This document shows positions 1 to 7,193 of a DNA stretch of 13,387 nucleotides, in pieces. The stretch is from positions 1 through 13,387 of the forward strand of contig CACZOS010000053.1 of NCBI GenBank assembly GCA_902782815.1. Direction: 5' to 3'. The DNA is from an uncultured Lachnospiraceae bacterium. Lineage in GTDB: Bacteria > Bacillota > Clostridia > Lachnospirales > Lachnospiraceae. The notes under the pieces are model-generated. The model was given only the letters and a program-made list of their open reading frames with translations, was not told the DNA's origin and made no database searches. The stretch's first letter is position 1. Each line of letters starts with the position of its first letter. A program made the translations under genes and the position numbers.

Positions 1-2
1 AA

Positions 3-2072
3 AAAATAAAGGGGGAGAGGGACGTCTATTATCTGGAGTATGACGAGATCTCCGACGCCGCCAAGGTGGCGATCATCTCCGTGGAGGATAAGAATTTCCC
101 CAGCCACCGGGGTATTGATGTGGTGGGACTCGGCCGGTCTGTGATCCAGCTCATCATACACCGGGGCAGGATCACCATGGGCGGCAGCACCATCACCCAG
201 CAGCTGGCAAGAAATGTCTTTCTGTCCTTTGAACAGACCTATTCCCGAAAAATCAAGGAAATCTTTTATGCCTCCCTGCTGGAACAGAAATACAGCAAGG
301 AAGATATCCTGGAATTTTATCTCAACAATGTCTACTTTGCCAACGGTAATTATGGCATAGAGGCTGCTTCCAGGGCATATTTCCAGAAGTCCTGCAAGGA
401 CCTGACCATCTCCCAGACTGCTTTCTTGTGTGCTATCCCCAATAGTCCGGTCCGGTATGATCCCTATGATAATCCGGAGAATACCCTCAGGCGCAGGGAC
501 AGGATCCTGACCAAGATGTACGAGGAGGGATATCTGGACAAACCACAGTATGAAAAGTCTCTGAGGGAGGAGATTACTGTTTCTCCCAGAATGGAGAAGA
601 GCTCCAACGACTATGCTGAAACCTATATTTTAAAATGTGCCACGGAAGCCCTGATGGAGGCAGACGGGTTTACCATCCGTACACGGTTTGATTCCAAAGA
701 GGATAAGACAGCCTACCGGGAACAGTACGACGAGTGGTATTCCAGCTACCGGCAGAAACTCTACACCGCAGGTTACCGGATCTATACTTCCATCGACCAG
801 GAAATCCAGGATCAGCTCCAGAGATCCATCTTTGACGAGCTGGGCGGATCCTTTATCGAAAAGACCGACGACGGTGTCTTTAAGGTTCAGGGGGCGGCAG
901 TCTGCATTGACAACTCCTCCGGCAAGGTGACAGCCATCGTGGGCGGGCGTGAGCAGGATCAGGAAGGATATGGTCTCAACCGTGCCTATCAGTCTGAAAG
1001 ACAGCCCGGCAGCGCCATCAAGCCCCTCGTGGTCTTTACTCCTGCATTTGAACAGGGATATACGCCGGATTCCATGGTGGATGACAGCCGGATGACCGGG
1101 GAGGATACCGTGAACAACGCCGGATACTCTTATTCAGGGACCATCACATTGCGTAAAGCTGTACAGAAATCCTCCAATGTGGTCACCTACCGCATGTATA
1201 AGGAAATGGGGGCCTCCGCCCTGCTCCGGTATCTGGAGGAGATGAATTTCGCGGGGCTGGATGAGAAGGATTACCGTTACGACACCACCTGTATCGGCGG
1301 TTTTACCAACGGCACTACCCCTCTGGAGATGGCTGCGGGCTATGCCACCCTGGCCAATAACGGGACTTACCGTAAGCCTACATGTATTGTGAAGATTACT
1401 GATGCAAAGGGAAATGATGTGGTCAGTGAGAGCGACTGTTCCCAGGCAAAGACCATCTATTCCAACCAGGCTTCCCGGATGATGACCAACGTGCTGGAGA
1501 GCTGTGTGACCAACTACGCCGGTACTGCTTCCAACTGCGGGCTGGATCAGGACATACCGGTGGCCTGCAAGACCGGAACCACCTCCAGTTACGTGGACGG
1601 ATGGCTTTGCGGATACAGCCCTTATTTTACCACCGCTGTATGGGTGGGCATGGATGTTTATAAGAGTGTGGACAATCTGAAGGGGAATACTTACCCTGCC
1701 TATATCTGGACGGATTTCATGAATAAGATCCACGAAAATATCACCCGGGATCCGGATCTGGAAGAGGATTTCGGCTCTTATCTGGGATATGACGAACCGG
1801 AAACCCGGACTACGGAGAATACCACCACAGAGGAGGAACCTACGGAGGAGGAAGAACCCACGGAACCCACCGGGACCACGGAACCCACCGGACCTACGGA
1901 TCCGGCTTACCAGGATCCCGATTCCGTTGAGATTCCGGATTACGACCTGCCTTCCGGAGATTCCGGTGGGGGAGCTCAGGAGCCGGATGATTCCTATGAT
2001 GAGGAGAATTCAGATTCAGAGGAGAATGATGATCCTGTTTCGGGAGAAGACAGTTTTGTGATCAGCCCATGA
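3..2072 (+). CDS. Class A penicillin-binding protein (5' partial)
   Basis: Bifunctional peptidoglycan synthase: a GT51 glycosyltransferase polymerises lipid II and a transpeptidase cross-links the stem peptides at the outer face of the membrane. The frame is open to the window edge (689 codons visible), so the start, cytoplasmic tail and membrane anchor lie upstream. The GTG at 66 encodes a Val inside the conserved GT51 stretch and is not the start. GT51 signatures are VEDKNF (about residues 27-32, catalytic Glu) and GGSTITQQLARN (about 60-71). The transpeptidase has the SxxK motif SAIK (337-340, nucleophile Ser337), SSN (390-392) and KTGTT (523-527), so both active sites look intact. After about residue 610 comes a low-complexity tail rich in Thr, Glu, Pro, Asp and Ser, common in clostridial PBP1A proteins and probably disordered in the wall. 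It is separated from the next gene by 136 bases. Family assignment is firm; which paralogue it is cannot be told. Confidence 0.95.
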   Translation, partial: KIKGERDVYYLEYDEISDAAKVAIISVEDKNFPSHRGIDVVGLGRSVIQLIIHRGRITMGGSTITQQLARNVFLSFEQTYSRKIKEIFYASLLEQKYSKEDILEFYLNNVYFANGNYGIEAASRAYFQKSCKDLTISQTAFLCAIPNSPVRYDPYDNPENTLRRRDRILTKMYEEGYLDKPQYEKSLREEITVSPRMEKSSNDYAETYILKCATEALMEADGFTIRTRFDSKEDKTAYREQYDEWYSSYRQKLYTAGYRIYTSIDQEIQDQLQRSIFDELGGSFIEKTDDGVFKVQGAAVCIDNSSGKVTAIVGGREQDQEGYGLNRAYQSERQPGSAIKPLVVFTPAFEQGYTPDSMVDDSRMTGEDTVNNAGYSYSGTITLRKAVQKSSNVVTYRMYKEMGASALLRYLEEMNFAGLDEKDYRYDTTCIGGFTNGTTPLEMAAGYATLANNGTYRKPTCIVKITDAKGNDVVSESDCSQAKTIYSNQASRMMTNVLESCVTNYAGTASNCGLDQDIPVACKTGTTSSYVDGWLCGYSPYFTTAVWVGMDVYKSVDNLKGNTYPAYIWTDFMNKIHENITRDPDLEEDFGSYLGYDEPETRTTENTTTEEEPTEEEEPTEPTGTTEPTGPTDPAYQDPDSVEIPDYDLPSGDSGGGAQEPDDSYDEENSDSEENDDPVSGEDSFVISP
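1860..1907 (+). repeat. Short in-frame tandem repeat in the PBP tail
   Basis: Two 18-base units starting ACGGAACCCACCGG (1860-1877 and 1878-1895), followed by a decayed third unit, encode TEPTGT, TEPTGP and TDPAYQ. The unit length is a multiple of three, so copy-number change would keep the frame. It lies in the disordered, acidic tail downstream of the transpeptidase domain. Confidence 0.7.
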
Positions 2073-2082
2073 CCATAAACAG

Positions 2083-2105
2083 CCGAAAAAGGAAACTTTT
2101 TTTGG
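2083..2105 (+). terminator. Possible weak terminator after the PBP gene
   Basis: CCGAAAAAG (2083-2091) can pair with CTTTTTTTGG (2096-2105) around a GAAA loop, with one bulge and mostly A-T pairs, just after the PBP stop codon. There is no separate T-run beyond the arm. It is the only terminator-like element between the PBP gene and the nfnA-like gene, and it is weak. Confidence 0.3.
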
Positions 2106-2208
2106 GGAAAAAAGGAATTATGGGGAAATCAACACTTTAATACTGTGAAGAGATGTGATAGAATGGTTCAGAATAGAAGAGAATTATCTATACGGGGAGG
2201 AAAGGAAA

Positions 2209-3099
2209 ATGTACAAGATCAAAAAGGCAGAGCAATTATCTGCTAACAGTTATCTGATGGATGTTGAAGCGCCTCGTGTCGCAAAACATTGTCAGCCGGG
2301 CCAGTTTGTTATCGTGAAAATGGATGAAAAAGGAGAGAGGATTCCTTTGACCATCTGCGATTATGACAGGAATAAAGGAACGGTTACCATCGTTTTTCAG
2401 CCGGTGGGTGCTTCCACACAGAAATTTGTCCATCTGGGCCAGGGAGACTCTTTCCGCGACTTCACCGGACCTTTGGGATGTCCTTCCGAACTGCTTGAGG
2501 AAGATACGGAAGCACTGAAGGAGAAAAAGATCCTCTTTGTGGGAGGCGGCGTCGGCGCGGCCCCCATCTATCCCCAGGTCAAATGGATGCATGAACATGG
2601 TGTTGGCGTGGATGTCATCATCGGTGCCAAGACCAAAGATCTTCTTATCCTTGAGGAGGAGATGAAAGCGGTGGCGGAGAATTATTATCCCTGCACCGAT
2701 GACGGCTCTTACGGATTCGGCGGAATGGTTACCGCCAGGATGGAAGAATTGGCCGCCGAGGGAAAACAGTACGATGTATGTGTGATCATCGGCCCCATGA
2801 TCATGATGAAATTCGGTGTCCTGACTGCCAAAAAGATCGGTATACCCCAGTGTATCGTCAGCATGAATCCGATCATGGTGGACGGGACAGGCATGTGCGG
2901 TGCCTGCCGTGTGCTTGTGGACGGGAAAGTGAAGTTTGCCTGTGTGGACGGACCGGAATTTGACGGTTACGGAGTAGATTTTGACAGTGCCATGAAGAGG
3001 CAGACTATGTACAAGGATAAGGAACAGAGAAAACTGCTTAAGCTGCAGGAAGGGGACACCCATCATGGCGGATGCGGACAGTGCGGAGGTGAAGAATAA
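2209..3099 (+). CDS. nfnA: NfnA-type ferredoxin-NADP+ reductase subunit (FAD, [2Fe-2S])
   Basis: Small subunit of an NADH-dependent reduced ferredoxin:NADP+ oxidoreductase; in the family it binds FAD and NAD(H) and works with the GltD-like NfnB made by the next gene in flavin-based electron bifurcation. The start is the ATG at 2209 (MYKIKKAEQL), 8 bases after GGGGAGG; a GTG at 2155 in the same frame has no such site. The 296-residue product shows an FNR-type FAD domain (LTICDYD near residue 46; GPLGCPSE), a nucleotide-binding segment FVGGGVGAAPIYPQ, and a C-terminal [2Fe-2S] motif with Asp225, Cys230, Cys233 and Cys245 in DGTGMCGACR...FACVDG. Family members can use Asp plus three Cys as cluster ligands. 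The last residues form a His/Cys/Gly-rich tail (HHGGCGQCGG). The same fold is annotated as sulfide/dihydroorotate dehydrogenase-like; the paired NfnB favours NfnA. Cytoplasmic. Confidence 0.87.
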   Translation: MYKIKKAEQLSANSYLMDVEAPRVAKHCQPGQFVIVKMDEKGERIPLTICDYDRNKGTVTIVFQPVGASTQKFVHLGQGDSFRDFTGPLGCPSELLEEDTEALKEKKILFVGGGVGAAPIYPQVKWMHEHGVGVDVIIGAKTKDLLILEEEMKAVAENYYPCTDDGSYGFGGMVTARMEELAAEGKQYDVCVIIGPMIMMKFGVLTAKKIGIPQCIVSMNPIMVDGTGMCGACRVLVDGKVKFACVDGPEFDGYGVDFDSAMKRQTMYKDKEQRKLLKLQEGDTHHGGCGQCGGEE

Positions 3100-4490
3100 T
3101 GGCACAGGATATGATGAAGAGAATCCCTGTCAGGGAACAGGATCCAAAGGTACGTGCGACAAATTTCGAGGAGGTCTGTTACGGGTATAACGAAGAAGAA
3201 GCCCGGGCGGAAGCTCTCCGCTGCCTCACCTGCAAGAAGGCAAAATGTATAGAAGGATGTCCGGTAAATATCAATATTCCGGCTTTTATCAATGAAATCA
3301 AGGAAGGCAATATTGAGGCGGCCTACAACGTGATCGGGGAGTCTTCCTCCCTGCCGGCCATCTGCGGCCGTGTCTGTCCCCAGGAATCCCAGTGTGAGAG
3401 CAAGTGTATCCGGGGAATAAAGGGAGAGCCTGTTTCCATCGGTAAGCTGGAGAGATTTGTGGCCGATTATGCCCTGGAAAACGATATCATGCCCAAAAAG
3501 GCAGAAACCTCCAACGGGCATAAGGTAGCTGTCATCGGGTCGGGCCCTGCCGGGCTGACCTGTGCCGGCGATCTGGCAAAACTGGGTTATGACGTGACGG
3601 TATTTGAAGCCCTCCACGAGCTGGGCGGCGTTCTTGCCTACGGTATTCCGGAGTTTCGTCTTCCCAAAAATAAAGTGGTAAAAAAAGAGATCGACAAAGT
3701 TAAAGAACTGGGCGTCAAATTTGAAACCAACGTGGTGATCGGCAAGTCCACCACCGTGGATCAGCTCATGGAAGATGAAGGGTTTGAGGCAGTATTCATC
3801 GGATCAGGTGCCGGTCTTCCCATGTTTATGGGAATCCCGGGGGAGACGGCAAACGGATGTATGTCTGCCAATGAATACCTGACCAGAAGCAACCTTATGC
3901 ACGCCTATGATGACGATTATGATACCCCCATCGCAACCGGGAAAAAGGTGGCTGTCGTGGGAGGCGGAAATGTGGCCATGGACGCCGCGAGGACAGCTCT
4001 GCGTCTGGGTGCGGAAGTACATATCGTTTACCGCCGGTCCGAGGCTGAGCTTCCTGCAAGAGCCGAGGAAGTGGAACATGCCAAGGAGGAGGGAGTCATC
4101 TTCAATCTTCTCCAGAACCCCACCGAAATCCTGGTGGACGATAAAGGCTGGGTCCGGGGTATCCGCGTGATCAAGATGGAACTTGGCGAGCCGGATGCTT
4201 CCGGAAGGAGACGCCCTGTGGAGATCCCGGGCTCCGAGTATGAGATCGAGGTGGATACGGTGATCATGTCCCTGGGCACATCCCCCAATCCCCTGATTTC
4301 TTCCACCACAAAAGGGCTGGAAGTAAACCGGAGAAAATGTATCGTGGCGGACGAGGAGAACGGAAAGACTTCCAAGGCCATGGTATACGCCGGCGGTGAC
4401 GCCGTCACCGGTGCGGCCACGGTCATCCTCGCCATGGGAGCGGGAAAGGCGGCCGCAAAGGGAATTCATGAAATGTTTTCCGAACAATAA
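3099..4490 (+). CDS. nfnB: NfnB-type (GltD-like) NADPH-binding electron-bifurcating subunit
   Basis: Large subunit of the NfnAB transhydrogenase. In characterised homologues it carries the bifurcating FAD, two [4Fe-4S] clusters and the NADP(H) site, coupling NADH, reduced ferredoxin and NADP+. The ATG overlaps the nfnA stop codon by one base (TAATG) and has GGAGGT 8 bases upstream, so the two are translationally coupled. The 463-residue protein has two N-terminal cysteine groups (Cys42, 45, 50, 54 and Cys89, 93, 99, 103), an FAD-binding GSGPAG at 147-152, a second dinucleotide fold VAVVGGGNVAMDAARTA near 285, and the C-terminal FAD contact YAGGDAVTGAATV. It matches the glutamate synthase small-subunit family. 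No glutamate synthase large subunit lies nearby and the NfnA partner is present, so Nfn is the better reading. It can supply NADPH from ferredoxin and NADH during fermentation. Confidence 0.9.
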   Translation: MAQDMMKRIPVREQDPKVRATNFEEVCYGYNEEEARAEALRCLTCKKAKCIEGCPVNINIPAFINEIKEGNIEAAYNVIGESSSLPAICGRVCPQESQCESKCIRGIKGEPVSIGKLERFVADYALENDIMPKKAETSNGHKVAVIGSGPAGLTCAGDLAKLGYDVTVFEALHELGGVLAYGIPEFRLPKNKVVKKEIDKVKELGVKFETNVVIGKSTTVDQLMEDEGFEAVFIGSGAGLPMFMGIPGETANGCMSANEYLTRSNLMHAYDDDYDTPIATGKKVAVVGGGNVAMDAARTALRLGAEVHIVYRRSEAELPARAEEVEHAKEEGVIFNLLQNPTEILVDDKGWVRGIRVIKMELGEPDASGRRRPVEIPGSEYEIEVDTVIMSLGTSPNPLISSTTKGLEVNRRKCIVADEENGKTSKAMVYAGGDAVTGAATVILAMGAGKAAAKGIHEMFSEQ

Positions 4491-4552
4491 GAGAGATCGG
4501 AGTGACTTTTTGATTTAGAGGACAGACGGATCTTTATATTTGGGGAATGCAC

Positions 4553-5533
4553 ATGAAGAGAGAAGTCTATGACCAGTCAACCTGTCTGGTGAGTCAGATT
4601 GCTTATCAATATTATATCGAGGAGAAAAAAACTTCGGAGATCGCAGAGCAGTTTGAACTGTCTCCCTCCACGGTGTCCAGGGTACTGAAAAGGGCAAGAA
4701 AGGAAGGGATCATCGAGATCCGCCTTGCCCAGCCCTACCTGGAATGCAATCAGATGGAGAGGTATCTGGAGGAGAGATTTCAGCTGAGGAATGTCTGCAT
4801 CGTCCCCTTAAATAAACCGGAGGAAGAACTGCAGGATAACAATGTGAAGAAACAGGTGGCCCTGGAGGCAGCCAGATATGTGCAGAGGATCATTCGGGAT
4901 GATGACGTTCTGGGTCTTGCCTGGGGCGGGACCATGTACCATCTGATCCAGTACCTTAATCCCTGCAGAAAGGTGAGGGCAAGCATCGTAACCATGCATG
5001 GAAGCATAGCCAACTGTCACGAGGCTCTGGAGGTACAGACCCTGGTAGACCGGGCAGCCATGGCTTTCGGAGGGGAAAAGGTCTCTCTTGAGCACCCGGG
5101 TCTTTACGACACTCCCGAGGAATACCGTAAGATCGCTTCTTCGGAGGAATGCCGGAACATTTTTGAGATGTATGAGAAGATCGACATCGCTGTTACCGGT
5201 GTGGGCACCATGTATCCTGAGAATGATTCCCTTCTGGTCAAAACAGGTTATCTGACCACAGAGGAGGTAGAAGCCCTGGAAGAAGAAAAGGTGACCAGTG
5301 ACCTTATGCTCCATTTTATTCGGGAGGACGGGTCCGAATGCCGCCACCCCATAAAAGAAAGGACTCTTTCCATCAGCCTGGATACCTACCGCAGGATACC
5401 CTGCAAGATCCTGGCGGCTTCGGGATCCGGGAAAGCCCATTCCGTTTTATCCCTCCTGAAAGGGAATTACGTCGATGTGCTGATCATCGATTATCATCTT
5501 GCCCAAAAACTAATCGGATTTTTGGATGAATAA
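4553..5533 (+). CDS. SorC/DeoR-type sugar-binding transcriptional regulator
   Basis: DNA-binding repressor or activator of the SorC family, whose C-terminal domain binds phosphorylated sugars. An N-terminal helix-turn-helix is visible at about residues 26-53 (TSEIAEQFELSPSTVSRVLK). It is followed by the sugar-binding domain with characteristic stretches DVLGLAWGGTM and DIAVTGVGTM. I prefer the ATG at 4553 (326 residues): the purine-rich TGGGGA ends directly against the ATG at 4547, giving that codon no spacing, but leaves 6 bases to 4553. The gene follows nfnB after a short gap with no clear terminator, so read-through from nfnAB is possible. It ends at a strong terminator and lies just upstream of the RLP gene, which makes it the obvious regulator of the cluster. 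Candidate operators are listed separately. The effector is unknown, presumably a phosphorylated pathway intermediate. Confidence 0.9.
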   Translation: MKREVYDQSTCLVSQIAYQYYIEEKKTSEIAEQFELSPSTVSRVLKRARKEGIIEIRLAQPYLECNQMERYLEERFQLRNVCIVPLNKPEEELQDNNVKKQVALEAARYVQRIIRDDDVLGLAWGGTMYHLIQYLNPCRKVRASIVTMHGSIANCHEALEVQTLVDRAAMAFGGEKVSLEHPGLYDTPEEYRKIASSEECRNIFEMYEKIDIAVTGVGTMYPENDSLLVKTGYLTTEEVEALEEEKVTSDLMLHFIREDGSECRHPIKERTLSISLDTYRRIPCKILAASGSGKAHSVLSLLKGNYVDVLIIDYHLAQKLIGFLDE

Positions 5534-5557
5534 AACAACAGTAAACGATTTAACCGG

Positions 5558-5592
5558 GACCGGATCTCCGCTGGAGGATCCGGTCTTTTTTC
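5558..5592 (+). terminator. Intrinsic terminator after the SorC-type regulator
   Basis: GACCGGATCTCC (5558-5569) pairs with GGAGGATCCGGTC (5573-5585), with one bulged G, around a three-base loop, and is followed directly by six T (5586-5591). This is a canonical rho-independent terminator and separates the regulator from the RLP transcription unit. Confidence 0.93.
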
Positions 5593-5640
5593 TGTATAGA
5601 AGCCTTTATAACTGCGGAATTCTGAATTGAGTGAATATTT

Positions 5641-5667
5641 ATTGAAATTTTTTTCTATATTTTCAAT
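5641..5667 (+). promoter_or_regulatory. Candidate SorC-family operator upstream of the RLP gene
   Basis: Inverted repeat with perfect 7-base arms ATTGAAA (5641-5647) and TTTCAAT (5661-5667). The right arm overlaps the presumed -35 region of the promoter ending at 5687. An additional half site-like ATTGA lies at 5626-5630, one turn and a half further out. The same arms recur upstream of the second kinase at 11146-11163. The surrounding DNA is very AT-rich, so chance cannot be excluded for this copy alone. Confidence 0.5.
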
Positions 5668-5687
5668 TTTTTAATTCCAGATATAAT
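5660..5687 (+). promoter_or_regulatory. Predicted promoter of the RLP operon
   Basis: A perfect -10 consensus TATAAT lies at 5682-5687. The best -35 match at suitable distance is TTTTCA (5660-5665, 16-base spacer), a weak match that would fit a regulated promoter. Transcription would start near 5694, leaving a leader of about 75 bases before the ATG at 5769. The promoter sits between two inverted repeats (5641-5667 and 5698-5726). Confidence 0.6.
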
Positions 5688-5697
5688 AAAATCAGAT

Positions 5698-5726
5698 ATT
5701 GATTCGCAATAATTATGCAGATCAAT
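5698..5726 (+). promoter_or_regulatory. 29-base dyad just downstream of the RLP promoter
   Basis: Imperfect palindrome: outer arms ATTGAT (5698-5703) and ATCAAT (5721-5726) and inner arms GCA (5706-5708) and TGC (5716-5718), with 10 of 14 positions symmetric about 5712. Placed right after the predicted start point, it is well situated for a repressor roadblock. The outer arms resemble those of the upstream repeat with A changed to T at the sixth base. Confidence 0.45.
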
Positions 5727-5768
5727 GTGTTTTTGTCATTTTTAACATTAAGAGAATGGAGGTAGAAT

Positions 5769-7094
5769 ATGTTTATTGATCCTATCGTTGTACAGTACCC
5801 TGAAGCTTTAGATCCGGAAGGTTTTGTTATTGCCACCTATTATTGTGCCACACCGAGGGACGTCAACGGCTTAAAGTTCGGTGCCGCCCTTGCCGTGGAG
5901 CAGTCCTGCGGTACCTGGTTAAAGGTTCCCGGTGAGACTGAAGAAGTCAGGGCAAGAGCCATCGCCCGTGTTATCGGTGTCTATGAAGCGCCCGCTTATC
6001 AGATCGGTGTTCCGGAGGGAGTTACCGAGAGACATTTCATTATCCGTATCGCCTTCCCCAAGGGGAACCTGGGACCCTCCGCAGCCATGCTTCTCAGCAC
6101 GGTTATCGGTAATATCTCCAGTTCGGGAAAGGTAAAATTACTTGATCTTGAATTCCCGAAATCCTATCTTGAACTCTACAAAGGACCCAAATTCGGTATC
6201 CCGGGTATCCGTGATCTTCTGGGCGTTTATGACAGACCTCTGCTTAACAACATGATCAAACCCTGCGTGGGTCTCGATCCCCAGATGACCGCCAAACTGG
6301 CCTATGAGGCAGCTGTGGGCGGCGTGGATATCATCAAGGATGACGAGCTGGTCGCCAGCCCCTATTTCTGCCCTCTGGAAGACAGAGTAAAGGCAGTTAT
6401 GCCTGCGGTTAAGGAAGCGGATAAGGTTAAAGGCGAGAAGACATTATTTGCCTTCAACATCACAGACAGGACTGAGAACTTAAAGAAGAACGCCATGACA
6501 GTAATCGAGAATGGCGGTAATGCATTGCTGGTCAACTACAATACCATCGGACTTGACGCTGCCAGAATGCTGGCGGATGATCCGGATATCGATGTTCCGA
6601 TCCTTGCTCATTCCGATTATACCGGCGCTGTATATGAGTCCGAATGGTCCGGCCTCAGTGTGAACCTCATCGGTGCGACACTTCCGAGGCTTTGCGGTCT
6701 TGATATGATCATCGCCCTTACACCTTACGGCAAATTCCCCATGTCCATGGATTCCTTTGTATCCGCAGGATACAAGATGACAGCTCCTCTGGGCCATATC
6801 AAACCTGTATTTGCTATGCCGGGCGGAGGTACAACCCAGGGTCATATCGAAGACGTGATCAACAAGTTCGGTAAAGACGTCATGATCGCTGCAGGCGGTG
6901 CTGTTCACGGCCATCCCATGGGAGCCATCGCAGGTGCCAAGGCCTTCCGTCAGGGTATTGATGCCGTTATGGCAGGCAAGACCTTAAGAGAAGCGGAGAA
7001 GGATAATCCTGAACTCAAGGCTGCCCTTGACGCATGGGGAGTATACGGTGAAGCCAAAGCTACACAGAACTACGATCTTAAATCCAAATTCTAA
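5769..7094 (+). CDS. RuBisCO-like protein (form IV RLP), likely sugar-phosphate enolase/isomerase or decarboxylase
   Basis: A 441-residue member of the RuBisCO large-subunit superfamily. The ATG at 5769 has GGAGGT 5 bases upstream. Equivalents of RuBisCO active-site residues (spinach numbering in brackets) that I can place: Glu44 [60], Thr49 [65], Trp50 [66], Asn115 [123], Lys164 [175] in MIKP, Lys190 [201, the carbamylated Lys], Asp192 and Glu193 [203, 204] in IIKDDE, His281 [294], and Gly376/Gly377 [403/404] in AAGGAVHGHPMG. Changed are Cys166 for Lys177, Ser282 for Arg295, no His at the 327 position, and Gly for Ser379. Lys322 may stand for loop-6 Lys334, but that alignment is uncertain. 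So metal binding and enolisation chemistry look kept while bisphosphate binding is not. Known RLPs act in methionine salvage (MtnW), as methylthioribulose-1-phosphate isomerase, and in apionate catabolism on 3-oxo-isoapionate 4-phosphate. The kinases and dehydrogenases around it point to a sugar or polyol substrate; no methionine-salvage gene is present. Confidence 0.92.
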   Translation: MFIDPIVVQYPEALDPEGFVIATYYCATPRDVNGLKFGAALAVEQSCGTWLKVPGETEEVRARAIARVIGVYEAPAYQIGVPEGVTERHFIIRIAFPKGNLGPSAAMLLSTVIGNISSSGKVKLLDLEFPKSYLELYKGPKFGIPGIRDLLGVYDRPLLNNMIKPCVGLDPQMTAKLAYEAAVGGVDIIKDDELVASPYFCPLEDRVKAVMPAVKEADKVKGEKTLFAFNITDRTENLKKNAMTVIENGGNALLVNYNTIGLDAARMLADDPDIDVPILAHSDYTGAVYESEWSGLSVNLIGATLPRLCGLDMIIALTPYGKFPMSMDSFVSAGYKMTAPLGHIKPVFAMPGGGTTQGHIEDVINKFGKDVMIAAGGAVHGHPMGAIAGAKAFRQGIDAVMAGKTLREAEKDNPELKAALDAWGVYGEAKATQNYDLKSKF

Positions 7095-7108
7095 TCTTCA
7101 ATATTCCG

Positions 7109-7133
7109 GGGGAATCGTCTGCGACGATTCCCC
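7109..7133 (+). other. Perfect 11-bp stem-loop between RLP and kinase genes
   Basis: GGGGAATCGTC (7109-7119) and GACGATTCCCC (7123-7133) are perfect inverted repeats with a three-base loop, 14 bases after the RLP stop codon. No T-run follows (next bases TCATTCCCC), so it is a poor intrinsic terminator. It more likely stabilises the RLP mRNA 3' end or causes partial termination, lowering expression of the kinase. Confidence 0.7.
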
Positions 7134-7193
7134 TCATTCCCCTTATCAATAAATGAACGTTCACATATATTAAATGATCAAAGGAGGTTAATT

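Noticed and set aside
66..68. GTG at 66 as the start of the penicillin-binding protein
   Set aside because: The frame is open to the window edge and GTG encodes a Val just before the conserved VEDKNF of the GT51 domain; the start and membrane anchor lie upstream.
1860..1907. Mobile or CRISPR-type repeat
   Set aside because: It is a two-copy in-frame coding repeat within a low-complexity protein tail.
2155..2208. 18-residue N-terminal extension of NfnA starting at GTG 2155
   Set aside because: There is no ribosome site before it, the extension does not look like the family, and the ATG at 2209 has GGGGAGG at ideal distance.
4491..4552. Promoter for the regulator in the nfnB-regulator gap (TTGATT at 4510 and TATATT at 4535)
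   Set aside because: The 19-base spacing is poor and the start point would fall at the start codon, after the ribosome site, so it cannot serve this gene as drawn.
5769..7094. A true CO2-fixing RuBisCO
   Set aside because: Several residues needed for RuBP binding and carboxylation (positions 177, 295, 327, 379) are replaced, and no phosphoribulokinase or AMP-pathway gene is nearby.
7109..7133. Canonical terminator after the RLP gene
   Set aside because: The stem is strong but no T-run follows; kept as a stem-loop of unknown role.
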